Origin: Chromatiaceae bacterium | GTDB lineage: Bacteria; Pseudomonadota; Gammaproteobacteria; Chromatiales; Chromatiaceae | Direction of reading: 5' to 3' | Assembly: GCA_016714645.1 (NCBI GenBank) | Contig: JADKCI010000005.1 | Span: 496,001-560,000 of the forward strand | Length of the DNA: 64,000 nucleotides | Shown: one piece after another, positions 34,607 to 42,880 of the stretch | Numbering within the stretch: the first letter of the stretch is position 1 | Layout of the letters: every line of letters begins with the position of its first letter | Program-made: the position numbers and the translations under genes | Notes under the pieces: model-generated | The model's input: only the letters and a program-made list of their open reading frames with translations | The model's database searches: none | What the model was told of the DNA's origin: nothing

Positions 34607-34963
34607 TCAGCCGCTCTCCCGCTCATACTGCTGGTTCCTGCCCAGCCACTCCACCAAGGCCTCATGCGGAATCCGATGGTGACAACCCACCAGAAAGGAT
34701 CCCAGACCGCGCGGAGTGGGGTGGCCGACGGCCGGATGTTCGCGCTGGGCGCACAATTGCAGGAGCGTGGAGCGGGAAATTCGCAACAGCCGACACACCT
34801 CCCCCGGGCGATAGACCCCCGATCTCGGGATGCCGGTCGCCCGCAGGAGGGCCGCGAGTTGGCCCTCGGCCTGGTCGCGGGGGCTGGGACCCGGGCCCAG
34901 GCGCCTGACCTCACGCAAGGGGCCTAAAGCGGCCAGTGACCCGTTGGCCGAGGATGTCGGCAC
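34607..34963 (-). CDS. excisionase-like helix-turn-helix protein
   Basis: A 118-residue protein whose core GVYRPGEVCRLLRISRSTLL (about 50-69) is a MerR/excisionase-type HTH, followed by a wing-like region ending VGCHHRIPHEALVEWLGRN. It could be a recombination directionality factor or a small regulator. A 3' copy of the gene lies at 29493-29554, so the family was mobile or duplicated here. The N-terminal 40 residues are low complexity and the true start may be further in. Confidence 0.65.
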   Translation of the reverse strand: MPTSSANGSLAALGPLREVRRLGPGPSPRDQAEGQLAALLRATGIPRSGVYRPGEVCRLLRISRSTLLQLCAQREHPAVGHPTPRGLGSFLVGCHHRIPHEALVEWLGRNQQYERESG

Positions 34964-35129
34964 AGCCGGGGAAGGCGTAGCGCAACGAAGCGGCGCTTGG
35001 TCTGGCCGACTGGGTCGGGGGTGGGTGCCTGGGGTGGGGCCTGGCCCAAGAGAGAGGCGGCCTGGGCCGCCCTAAAGATCCTGTCGAGGCCAGCCAGCCG
35101 CCACCAGGCTCCCTTAGGAAATGCCCAAG
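34964..35129. other. gap between HTH gene and pqiC
   Basis: No gene, hairpin with T-run or repeat recognised; the right edge of the accessory region falls near here. Confidence 0.4.
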
Positions 35130-35735
35130 TCAGGGGAGGCGGCGAATGGTCTCGGCCACCTCGCGGCTAAGATCGCCGAGGGTGGCGCTGAGAGCGGCGA
35201 CCTGGGCATCGGGGCCGGCCTTGGCAAAGGGCTGGCGAAAGGAGGATTCGCGCATGGCCAGGGCCACCTCGGCGCTGGGGTCGATGAGGGCCCAGCGCGC
35301 CTTGAGCAGGGCCTGGCCGTCGCTATCGGCCTCGAAACGCAGAATATCCACCACCAGGCGATATTGGACCGGTAGTTTGACCTCGGCGGGCAGGATGACA
35401 ACCCGGCTGGTGCCAAGCAGGTGGGCCAGATTTTCACCGAGGGTGTTGACGATATCGGCGCGCAGGGAACCGCCCCAGCGCTGATATTCGTCCACTTCGA
35501 TCCGCCCGGCCCCAACAATGCCCGACACCATCTGGGGTCTATCCATGTAATCCGGCAGGGTTACCGGTCCTATGCCCAGGCTGACCTCGCCCTCGACGAG
35601 GGTCTCCTGACGGGCCTTGGCCTCCGGCAGCGGCGAAAGGATATAAAAGTTGGACGCCGGCGAGGAGGCGCAACCCGCCAGCCAGGCTAGGCCAGCGAGC
35701 GGCAGGCCGATTTTGAAAACTCCGAGCCCCCTCAT
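35130..35735 (-). CDS. pqiC: PqiC-family lipoprotein of the Pqi lipid transport system
   Basis: A 201-residue outer-membrane lipoprotein that in E. coli joins the PqiB needle to the outer membrane. A signal peptide ends with lipobox LAGC (about residue 22), then SNFYILSPLP and IGPVTLPDYMDRPQMV, the PqiC/YmbA signature. It overlaps the 3' end of pqiB by 4 bp, as in other pqi operons. Confidence 0.9.
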   Translation of the reverse strand: MRGLGVFKIGLPLAGLAWLAGCASSPASNFYILSPLPEAKARQETLVEGEVSLGIGPVTLPDYMDRPQMVSGIVGAGRIEVDEYQRWGGSLRADIVNTLGENLAHLLGTSRVVILPAEVKLPVQYRLVVDILRFEADSDGQALLKARWALIDPSAEVALAMRESSFRQPFAKAGPDAQVAALSATLGDLSREVAETIRRLP

Positions 35736-37402
35736 CTTGCCCCCTTGCCCTTGATCAGGGCCTCCGGATGTCGTTCCAGGTAGTCCGCCATGTCGCGGAT
35801 GGAGCGGGCCGCGGCGGAGAGTTCCGTCAGGGCCCGCTTGATGTCGTAGTAGAGGGCGGTATCCGGGGCGATAACGCCTTGGGCCGACTTGAAGGTGGCC
35901 CGCACCTGTTCCACCGCTTCGCCCAATTTCGGCAAGGTCTGCTCGTCCATCTTGCTGGCGGTGAGGCGAAATTGCTTGAGCGCGCCACCTATCTCGGTCA
36001 GGGCGTTGGCCAGCCCCGAGGAGTTGAGGAAGCCCTTGGCACCCTTGATGGCATCGCGCAAGTCATTGCCCATCTCTTCAAGGGGCAGGGCCTCGAATTT
36101 GCCCATTAAGGCGCTGATTTTGTTGGTTAGGGCATCGAGGGGCGCGCGCACCGTGGGCAGTACGGTTAAATCCCCCCGCTGACCCAGGCGCGCGGGTGGG
36201 GCGGTGGGATGGAAATCGAGGTCCACATAGAGCTTGCCCGTCAGCAGGCTGGTGGATTTGAGTTGACCACGCAGGCCGTTGGCCACCAGATCCGCCATCA
36301 TGTCCTGTTCCTCCAGCTCCCGGATATCCTGCACCTCGTCGATGCGCTCGGGCTCCAGTTCAATAAGAACAGGAATCTGGAAGTTGCGGTTATCGACATC
36401 AAAATCCAACCGGATATCCAGTACCTTGCCGATCCTGATGCCGCGCACCATCACTGGGGCGCCGATTTCGAGGCCATGTACCGAGCCATCGAAATAGAGC
36501 AGATAGTTCACTTTTTTAGAGTAGGTAATCTCGCTGGCCTGGGCCTGATTGCCATAGAGAGGAAAGGTGTCATTATCCCGCGCCGGCCCGCCCTCGTCCT
36601 CCAGGGACCGGATGTTGTCAAAGGCGACGCCGCCGATGATGATCGACAGCAGTGACCCCGTATCCAGTTGAATGCCTTCGGGGGTCAGCTTGAGATCCAG
36701 GCCGCTGGCATTCCAGAAACGGGTATTGGTCAGCACCAGACGCTCGTAGGGCGCCGAGACAAAGACCCGGATGCTCACCCCCTGGCCATCTTCGTCCAGG
36801 TCGTAGCTCACCACTTGACCGGCCTGAATGGAGCGATAAAACACCGGCGAGCCGATATTGAGAGACCCCAGGCTGGTGGCGTGCAGGATGAAGTGCTTGC
36901 CGGGTTCCGAGGTCGTGACCAGGGGCGGGGAATCCAGACCCACGAATTCACGGCTGGACTCTCCCTCGAGAACCGGGTCGATCGCGATGTAGGCGCCAGA
37001 GAAGAGGGTCTCCAGCCCCGTCACCTCGGTGGCGGAAATTCGCGGACGGGCCACCCAGAAGCGGGTTTTGTCCTTCAGGTAACGTTCACTGCCCGCCAGC
37101 AGGCGGGCCTTGACCAGGGCATGGGTAAGGTCGGGGCTGACGGAAATGCTGGTCACCTGCCCGACTTCCACATCCATGAATTTGACCTTGGTCCGGTCCG
37201 CCTGCAACCCCGTGGCGGACTTGAAGGCGATTTGGATCTCCGGACCCCCCTGGCTGTAGCTCTGCCAGGCCAGCCAGCCGCCAATGGCGAGGGCCAGCAG
37301 GGGTATCAGCCAGATGGTGGAGAGACGCCCCGGGAGGACTACATCCGCCTCCGGCAGGGGTTCGGGATAATTATCGGTGGCGTGCTCTTCCAACATCTTC
37401 AC
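35732..37402 (-). CDS. pqiB: PqiB, MCE-domain intermembrane transport protein
   Basis: A 556-residue inner-membrane-anchored protein with an N-terminal TM helix (STIWLIPLLALAIGGWLAW, about 28-46) and three MCE/MlaD domains (about 55-150, 170-230 and 300-410). A C-terminal helical region, which builds the hexameric tube in E. coli PqiB, follows. MCE cores visible include KFMDVEVGQV, FYRSIQAGQV and VMVRGIRIGKVL. pqiC follows with a 4-bp overlap, but pqiA is 1.7 kb upstream instead of adjacent. Confidence 0.93.
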   Translation of the reverse strand: MKMLEEHATDNYPEPLPEADVVLPGRLSTIWLIPLLALAIGGWLAWQSYSQGGPEIQIAFKSATGLQADRTKVKFMDVEVGQVTSISVSPDLTHALVKARLLAGSERYLKDKTRFWVARPRISATEVTGLETLFSGAYIAIDPVLEGESSREFVGLDSPPLVTTSEPGKHFILHATSLGSLNIGSPVFYRSIQAGQVVSYDLDEDGQGVSIRVFVSAPYERLVLTNTRFWNASGLDLKLTPEGIQLDTGSLLSIIIGGVAFDNIRSLEDEGGPARDNDTFPLYGNQAQASEITYSKKVNYLLYFDGSVHGLEIGAPVMVRGIRIGKVLDIRLDFDVDNRNFQIPVLIELEPERIDEVQDIRELEEQDMMADLVANGLRGQLKSTSLLTGKLYVDLDFHPTAPPARLGQRGDLTVLPTVRAPLDALTNKISALMGKFEALPLEEMGNDLRDAIKGAKGFLNSSGLANALTEIGGALKQFRLTASKMDEQTLPKLGEAVEQVRATFKSAQGVIAPDTALYYDIKRALTELSAAARSIRDMADYLERHPEALIKGKGAR

Positions 37403-37514
37403 TATCCGAGATATCCCCCATCGCCCGAGATCATCGGGCTAGACTTTTCCTTCGCGGGCAGGGTCGGTTGGCGGCAATCCCTTGCCATCGGGGATACGAA
37501 GGGGAGAACTTCGC

Positions 37515-38087
37515 TCAGTTGGCCGGAATGGGCGCGGCTGGCACGCCGAGGTTCACCGGGCTGGCTTGTGGGCCAGGGGCCGGGGCAGCCCCAGGGCCAA
37601 ATCCAGCCCCGGGTCCCCTACCCGCTCCCGGACCCCGGCTACGATCGCAGCGGCCCATGCCCCGGCCGCCGCTCTTGACGCCAACACCTTGACCGCGCAT
37701 CTGCATCATTTGGTCATGCCGGGCACGCTGTTCCGGGGTAAGCACCGCATCCACCTGCTCCTTCATGGCATCGCGCATGGCCTCTTGCATGGCTTGGCGC
37801 GTGGCCTGCTGGACTTCCAGGATGGCCTGAATCTCGGCTTGTTGTTCTGGACTTAGCCCCAGCATAACCGTCATGCGTTGGATGTGGGCATCGACACCCC
37901 CGCCAGGGCCTCCCCCGCCGGAACCCCGTCCGCCCCTGCCCATGGCGGGACCCGGTTGCATCATGCCGCAATTCGCCGGTCCCTGCCCGGGGCCAAAACC
38001 GCCACAGGCTTGGGCCGTAATCGCGCTGGTCATCGCCATTAGGCCCATGGCGCTGGCAATAAGGGTCATTTTCATATTCATATTCAT
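37515..38087 (-). CDS. Spy/CpxP-like periplasmic protein
   Basis: A 190-residue exported protein with signal peptide (MKMTLIASAMGLMAMTSAITAQA). The core has MTVMLGLSPEQQAEIQAILE and VDAVLTPEQRARHDQM, the LTPEQ repeat pattern of the Spy/CpxP chaperone and metal-resistance family. The flanks are Gly/Pro/Met-rich with several cysteines. The ATG at 38087 follows GGAGATTG and a clean signal peptide. It lies between pqiB and the superoxide dismutase, consistent with envelope stress defence. Confidence 0.8.
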   Translation of the reverse strand: MNMNMKMTLIASAMGLMAMTSAITAQACGGFGPGQGPANCGMMQPGPAMGRGGRGSGGGGPGGGVDAHIQRMTVMLGLSPEQQAEIQAILEVQQATRQAMQEAMRDAMKEQVDAVLTPEQRARHDQMMQMRGQGVGVKSGGRGMGRCDRSRGPGAGRGPGAGFGPGAAPAPGPQASPVNLGVPAAPIPAN

Positions 38088-38267
38088 GGCCAATCTCCAC
38101 TGGTTAAAAGGGTAACCCGGGTCGGCGGGGGGCCGTGCCCTGCTGTCCCTGGAAAACAAGCATAAGCCCCCAGCCGGTCAATTAGGTGCAGTAAGCATGG
38201 AAAAAGGGTGCATATGGCGCCCTAAGCACTGCTTGAAGTCGGCCGGAAGCACGGGGGCCGGGGGCCC

Positions 38268-38969
38268 TTATTGGATCGCCGCGCCAAAGAGGGTATTCAC
38301 GCGCTCCCAATTGACCACTTGCCACCAGCCCTTGAGGTAGTCACCGCGCTTATTCTGGTGCTTGAGGTAGTAAGCGTGTTCCCAAACATCGTTGGCGAGG
38401 ATCGGGGCGCCCTTGACCTCCGCCAGGTCCATCAAGGGATTGTCCTGATTGGGTGTGGAGATGACTTGCAGGCGGCCATCGCCCCACACCAGCCAGGCCC
38501 AGCCCGAGCCGAATCGCTTGAGGCCCGCCTCCTCGAAGGCGGTTACAAACTTATCCCAGGATCCAAAATCCTTGTCGATCTGGGTGCGAAGGGCGAGGGA
38601 TGGCTCCCCCCCCTGCCCCACCGGGGCCATGAGGGTCCAGAAGAGGGTGTGGTTGTAGTGGCCGCCGCCGTTATTGCGCACGGCCGCCGGCAGACGGGAG
38701 ACATTGGCCAGCAAGGCTTCCAGAGGCTGGCCCTGGAGCGCCGGATCCGCCGCTACCGCCAGATTGAGATTTTTGACATAGGCGGCATGGTGTTTGTCAT
38801 GGTGGATCTCCATGGTCTGCTGGTCGATGACCGGCTCCAGGGCAGCGGTGGCATAGGGCAGCGGGGCCAAGGTGAAGGCCTCGGGCGGGGCCGCGGTAGC
38901 GGACATCACCAGCCCGGCGGGGGCAATAGTGACCAGGCCAAGGGCAAGGATAAGGGTGCGTAGCGACAT
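38268..38969 (-). CDS. exported Fe/Mn superoxide dismutase
   Basis: A 233-residue Fe/Mn SOD with an N-terminal signal peptide (ALGLVTIAPAGLVMSATAA), indicating a periplasmic enzyme rather than the usual cytosolic one. Metal ligands are in EIHHDKHHAAYVKNL, GGGHYNHTLFW and the DVWEHAYYLKH block. The ATG at 38969 is preceded by AGAGGAG and starts directly at the signal peptide; an ATG eight codons earlier is less likely. Export plus the Pqi and Spy-like neighbours suggests defence against periplasmic superoxide. Confidence 0.92.
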   Translation of the reverse strand: MSLRTLILALGLVTIAPAGLVMSATAAPPEAFTLAPLPYATAALEPVIDQQTMEIHHDKHHAAYVKNLNLAVAADPALQGQPLEALLANVSRLPAAVRNNGGGHYNHTLFWTLMAPVGQGGEPSLALRTQIDKDFGSWDKFVTAFEEAGLKRFGSGWAWLVWGDGRLQVISTPNQDNPLMDLAEVKGAPILANDVWEHAYYLKHQNKRGDYLKGWWQVVNWERVNTLFGAAIQ

Positions 38970-39079
38970 GGGTGCGGCTCCTCTGGTGTCCAAAGCCCAG
39001 GTGGGTGGGCCTTCGGAAAAATGGGGTTGAAGGTGCAGGGGTCGGTAGTGGACGTGAGATGGGGGCTAAAGGGCGGAAA

Positions 39080-39661
39080 CTAGGGTGCAGATTCCTGGGA
39101 TGGCCTATCCCAGATCAATCGGGGATCAAAACTCATGGAGGCCAGCATGGTCAGCACGACCACGGCGGCAAAAAAAATGGCTCCCGGCTGGGCGACGACA
39201 TTGGCGAGGTTGCCCAACTGCACGAGGGCGACCAGGATGGTGACCACATAGATATCGACCATGGACCAGCGCCCCACCAGCTCAAGGATACGGTAGAGCT
39301 GCGTCCGCTCCCGGGGCCGCCAGGTCCAGCGCCAGCGCACGGAAATCAGCAGCAAGATCAGGATCAGGATTTTGAGCATGGGCACGAAAATACTGGCGAT
39401 GAAGACGACCAGGGCCAGGGGCCACATGCCGCTTTCGATCAGATAGAGGGCGCCACTCATGATGGTATCGGTCTGAATCCTGCCCAGGGAGGTGACCTGC
39501 ATGATAGGCAGGACATTGGCTGGGATATAGAGGATGAGGGCGGCCATGATGAGGGCCGTGGTGCGTTGTAGGCTGCGCGGCTTGCGCCGGTACAGGATTT
39601 CTCCACAACGCGGACAGCAGGGGCGGCCATGGCGGCGGTAGGGACTCCTTTCCGGCACCAC
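39080..39661 (-). CDS. pqiA: PqiA C-terminal domain, probably out of frame with its N-terminal half
   Basis: Encodes the second PqiA membrane domain (four TM helices; RSLQRTTALIMAALILYIPANVLP, MVDIYVVTILVALVQLG). The listed GTG start drops the first cysteine pair of the zinc ribbon. The same frame remains open upstream and reads PTRSCPVCDLVVPE, which supplies the missing CxxC. That segment overlaps the end of the upstream ORF in another frame, so a one-base change in a run of five Gs (about 39690) probably split a two-domain PqiA. Confidence 0.8.
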   Translation of the reverse strand: MVPERSPYRRHGRPCCPRCGEILYRRKPRSLQRTTALIMAALILYIPANVLPIMQVTSLGRIQTDTIMSGALYLIESGMWPLALVVFIASIFVPMLKILILILLLISVRWRWTWRPRERTQLYRILELVGRWSMVDIYVVTILVALVQLGNLANVVAQPGAIFFAAVVVLTMLASMSFDPRLIWDRPSQESAP

Positions 39662-39665
39662 CAGG

Positions 39666-40322
39666 TCACAGACGGGACAGGAGCGGGTCGGTTCCCCCGG
39701 CCTGGTAGGGCCCTTGGGCCCGATCTGGCAGGCGCGACCAGACGATATTCGGGTCCAGGGAGGCCTGGGCGGCCGCCAGCACCAGGATTAGCAGGCCAAA
39801 GGCGTAGAGGCCGGTGCCCGGGACGATGGCGGCCATGGAGGCCAGCTTGACGGTCGAAACCAGGATACCCAGCATGAAGACGTCCATCATGCCCCAGGGT
39901 GCCAGGGTGCGGACATGGCGGAATAGGGTAGCGAAACGCGCCGGCAGGCGGCCGAGCTTGAGGGGGATCAGGACAATCAACAGGAGGCCGAGTTGCAGAC
40001 CCGGGGCGAGGATGCTGGTAAAGAGCACGACCGCCGCCAGTCCCCACATACCCTCCGCGTAAAGGCTGATAACGCCCGTGGTCAGGGTGGTGGCCCGGGC
40101 CTGGCCCTGCATCTCCAAGGCCAGAAAGGGAAAGCTGTTGGCGACCAGAAAGAGGATGAGGCCGGCCAGGGTCAGCGCCAGGGCGGGTTCCAGGCTGTCC
40201 GGCCGGTTCCGGTGCAGGAGGGCCCCGCAACGGGAACAGTGGGCCGCCCCCCCCGGAGGCAGCGGCGGGTTGCGCTGCAGCAGGTCGCACTCATGGCATT
40301 GAGTCAGGAGATCGCGGGCCAT
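39666..40322 (-). CDS. pqiA: PqiA N-terminal domain
   Basis: A 218-residue integral membrane protein with an N-terminal zinc ribbon (CHECDLLQ...CSRCGALL) and four TM helices (LEPALALTLAGLILFLVANS; later MMDVFMLGILVSTVKLASMA). It corresponds to the first half of E. coli PqiA/YebS, which is one protein with two such domains. It ends PLLSRL, after which the second half follows in the +1 frame. In other systems PqiA is the inner-membrane partner of PqiBC. Confidence 0.85.
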   Translation of the reverse strand: MARDLLTQCHECDLLQRNPPLPPGGAAHCSRCGALLHRNRPDSLEPALALTLAGLILFLVANSFPFLALEMQGQARATTLTTGVISLYAEGMWGLAAVVLFTSILAPGLQLGLLLIVLIPLKLGRLPARFATLFRHVRTLAPWGMMDVFMLGILVSTVKLASMAAIVPGTGLYAFGLLILVLAAAQASLDPNIVWSRLPDRAQGPYQAGGTDPLLSRL

Positions 40323-40342
40323 GCTCGGGGTGAGGGCGGCGA

Positions 40343-40639
40343 TCAGAATATCCAGGCAATCAACAGGGTGAGGATCGCGAAAAAGGTGAAGAAGGCCCCC
40401 AGCATGAAGGGCAGTTCACCGAGGATGCCATCCCCCGCCACCATAGCGAAGACCAGGAAGAGGACGACCGTGGTCACGAAGCCCCAGAGGGTCGCGGTCT
40501 TGAGGCCGATGCCCGGCGCCAGGGCGGCGCTGGCCTCCGCCACCAGGGGCGCCCCAAAGTAGCCCAGGAGGGCGATGATCGCCAGCGCCGCCAGGGTCAG
40601 GAAGCCAAACAGCTTGAGATCGCCAGTGGGGGCGCCCAT
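40343..40639 (-). CDS. small membrane protein, unknown function
   Basis: 98 residues with three hydrophobic helices (FGFLTLAALAIIALLGYFGA; LWGFVTTVVLFLVFAM; FMLGAFFTFFAILTLLIAWIF). No family recognised. It lies 3 bp from the PH-domain gene and 21 bp from pqiA on the same strand, so it is probably in the same transcript. Confidence 0.65.
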   Translation of the reverse strand: MGAPTGDLKLFGFLTLAALAIIALLGYFGAPLVAEASAALAPGIGLKTATLWGFVTTVVLFLVFAMVAGDGILGELPFMLGAFFTFFAILTLLIAWIF

Positions 40640-40642
40640 GGC

Positions 40643-41116
40643 TCAGCTCCGTTCCGATGCGCTGGTGTATTGACGCAGCTTCTCCGGCTCGGGGAGGCCG
40701 CGGATCAGCACCTCGGGCATGTCGCCCGCCGTGTAGATGAGCACATCGCCAGCGCCCATGAGGCGTTGCAGGACGGATTGCTGGACGCGCACGGTCCGGA
40801 TCGAGGTCTGGGCGATCTCCGTGTACTGCTTGCTCAAGAGGCCATGGGTCCAGACGATCTCGTCCGCCTTGATGACGAGGTGATCCATCTTGGTCTTCAC
40901 GAACCAGACCAGCAGCCAGAGGAAGGCCAGGGCCGCGCCGGCCAGTCCCACCAGGCTGATGACGCGGGAGTCAAGGGCCAGGGTGGCACTGAGGCCGCTG
41001 GCCACCGGTGGGGTGGCGAGAATCACCCCCCCGACCAGAGACAGGATGAGGAGAACCGAACCGAAGGGGTTCATGCGGACCAGGGAGGGACTGGCTTCAT
41101 ACAGGACCTGGGACAT
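40643..41116 (-). CDS. bacterial PH-domain membrane protein
   Basis: A 157-residue protein with two TM helices (about 15-35 and 48-70) followed by a YdbS-type bPH2 domain (LVIKADEIVWTHGLLSKQYTEIAQTSIRTV...ILQRLMGAGDVLIYTAG). Such proteins are membrane-tethered with unknown partners. It begins the pqiA-side operon, so lipid or membrane homeostasis is plausible. Confidence 0.75.
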   Translation of the reverse strand: MSQVLYEASPSLVRMNPFGSVLLILSLVGGVILATPPVASGLSATLALDSRVISLVGLAGAALAFLWLLVWFVKTKMDHLVIKADEIVWTHGLLSKQYTEIAQTSIRTVRVQQSVLQRLMGAGDVLIYTAGDMPEVLIRGLPEPEKLRQYTSASERS

Positions 41117-41243
41117 GAGGGGACTCCTATGGGAATGGATGGAGGGTGCGTGGCTAGCGGGATGGTACCAGCCGAAAGGTGGTCATCATAGCCCAACCAG
41201 GCCCAGACGTCCGTCGCCTCGGCGGGATCGGGAGGGGCCCTGT

Positions 41244-41249
41244 TATACT
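41244..41249 (+). promoter_or_regulatory. -10 box directly before the Cache-AlbA_2 start codon
   Basis: TATACT ends only 7 bp before the ATG at 41257, so a transcript from it would start at or next to the ATG. There is no ribosome-binding sequence in the gap. Confidence 0.45.
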
Positions 41250-41256
41250 GGTTGTC

Positions 41257-42858
41257 ATGTCCACCGCCCCGCTATTTCTGCCCGCCTCCCGACCCATCCG
41301 CTCCCGCCTCTTCCGGGATCTGGTTCTGCTCATCCTCTTCACCGCCGGCTTGCTGGCCCTGGTGGCCTGGGGGCTGATCAGTGAGCTGAAACGGGACCTG
41401 GCGGCGGCGCGGGTTGGCGATGCCACCCAAATGGCCCGCGAGGAGGTCGGCAATTTTCTCCAGCCCCTGTCCCGCCAATTGGTCATTGCCCGCGACAGCC
41501 TGGTCATGAGCGGGGGGGCAGGCCTGGAAGCCAAGCAGCTCAATGCGCGCTTTATCCCCATCCTGCGCCACCTGGAACAGATCTCCGGGGCTATCCTGGC
41601 TGACCAGTCTGGCGGTGAATACTTCCTGCGCCGCGAGGCGGATCACTGGCTGGTCAGTCAGCGCGATCCGAGGCGCCCGGGGGTGTTGACCTGGACCCGA
41701 CTCGACGCCCAGGGCACCATTCTCGACACCTGGGAGGCCCCCTGGGATCTGGACCCGCGCGAACGGCCCTGGTACCAGGCGGCGCTGGCGGCCGATGGCC
41801 AGGTCGGCTGGAGCGATCCCTACCGCTTTCAGTCCCTGAAGCTACCGGGGGTTACCGCCGCCATCACCTGGGAGAGTACCGGCGAGACCCGCGTCCTGGC
41901 CTTCGACCTCCTGTTGGGTCAAATCCTGGACTTCCTGGGGCGCCTGCCCCTGGGGCCCGAGGGCAAGGCCTTCCTGCTGGATGCCGGGGGCGGCCTCTAT
42001 CTCCCCGATGCCGATGGCCAGCAGGGCCTGGATCAGGGCGACTTCTTCTCCGCCCATAACCAGCATGGGGGGCCCGTTCTGTTCGATGCCACCGCCGCCT
42101 GGCGCGCCGCGGGTCGGCCCAGCGAGGCGTTGGTGCCCTTCTTAAGTGGTGGCCAAGCCTGGCTGGGCGGGTTTCGACCCCTCTCGGACAACCCCGCGGG
42201 GGCCTGGTTTGGCATCGCCATGCCCGAATCCTCCGGGGCCGCCCTCACCAGCCGCTGGCCGGTCCTGGCCCTGACCACCCTGCTCATCGCCGGACTCGGC
42301 ATTGGCCTGGCCGCCATGGTGATCCGCAAATACAGCCGCCAGTTGCGTGACCTGCCGCGGCTGACCATCGACCAGGCCAATCCCGAACGGGACCTTTATG
42401 ACCTCATTGGCCGGGGGGAGGACGCCCATCTCGAATTCAAATCCACCATGCGGCAGAACCTCCACACCGGCCGGCCCGGGAAGGAGATCGAGCTGGCCTG
42501 GCTCAAGGGTGTCACGGCCTTCCTCAACACCGAGGGAGGCATCCTGCTGCTGGGGGTGGCGGACGATGGGAGCCTGCTCGGTCTGGAGGCGGACGGCTTC
42601 GAAAACGACGACAAGTGCCTACTGCACTTCAAGAATCTTCTCAACCAACATCTGGGTGCCGAGTACGCCCAACAGGTGCGGTTCGAACTCTACGAATTGG
42701 AGGCCAAGCGGATCGGCGCCGTGGAGTGCGAGCGCTCCCGCACTCCCGTTTTTCTGCGGGCCAAGAATAACGAGGAGGCATTTCTGATCAGGACCGGCCC
42801 CTCCAACATCGAACTCAGCCTGAGCCGGGCCTTGAAATACATCCAGGATCGCGCCTGA
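41257..42858 (+). CDS. membrane Cache-sensor protein with cytoplasmic AlbA_2 domain
   Basis: A 533-residue protein: TM helix (about 21-41, DLVLLILFTAGLLALVAWGL), a large periplasmic region resembling a double Cache ligand-binding domain (about 45-340, with WYQAALAADGQVGWSDPYRF), a second TM (about 345-367), and a C-terminal AlbA_2/Schlafen-type domain (EDAHLEFKSTMRQN; AFLNTEGGILLLGVADDG). AlbA_2 binds nucleic acid or nucleotides; Cache domains bind small molecules. There is no kinase, cyclase or methyl-accepting output, so the signalling mode is unclear. No partner gene is adjacent. Confidence 0.82.
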   Translation: MSTAPLFLPASRPIRSRLFRDLVLLILFTAGLLALVAWGLISELKRDLAAARVGDATQMAREEVGNFLQPLSRQLVIARDSLVMSGGAGLEAKQLNARFIPILRHLEQISGAILADQSGGEYFLRREADHWLVSQRDPRRPGVLTWTRLDAQGTILDTWEAPWDLDPRERPWYQAALAADGQVGWSDPYRFQSLKLPGVTAAITWESTGETRVLAFDLLLGQILDFLGRLPLGPEGKAFLLDAGGGLYLPDADGQQGLDQGDFFSAHNQHGGPVLFDATAAWRAAGRPSEALVPFLSGGQAWLGGFRPLSDNPAGAWFGIAMPESSGAALTSRWPVLALTTLLIAGLGIGLAAMVIRKYSRQLRDLPRLTIDQANPERDLYDLIGRGEDAHLEFKSTMRQNLHTGRPGKEIELAWLKGVTAFLNTEGGILLLGVADDGSLLGLEADGFENDDKCLLHFKNLLNQHLGAEYAQQVRFELYELEAKRIGAVECERSRTPVFLRAKNNEEAFLIRTGPSNIELSLSRALKYIQDRA

Positions 42859-42880
42859 GGGACGCCGCGGTCCCGGGCAG

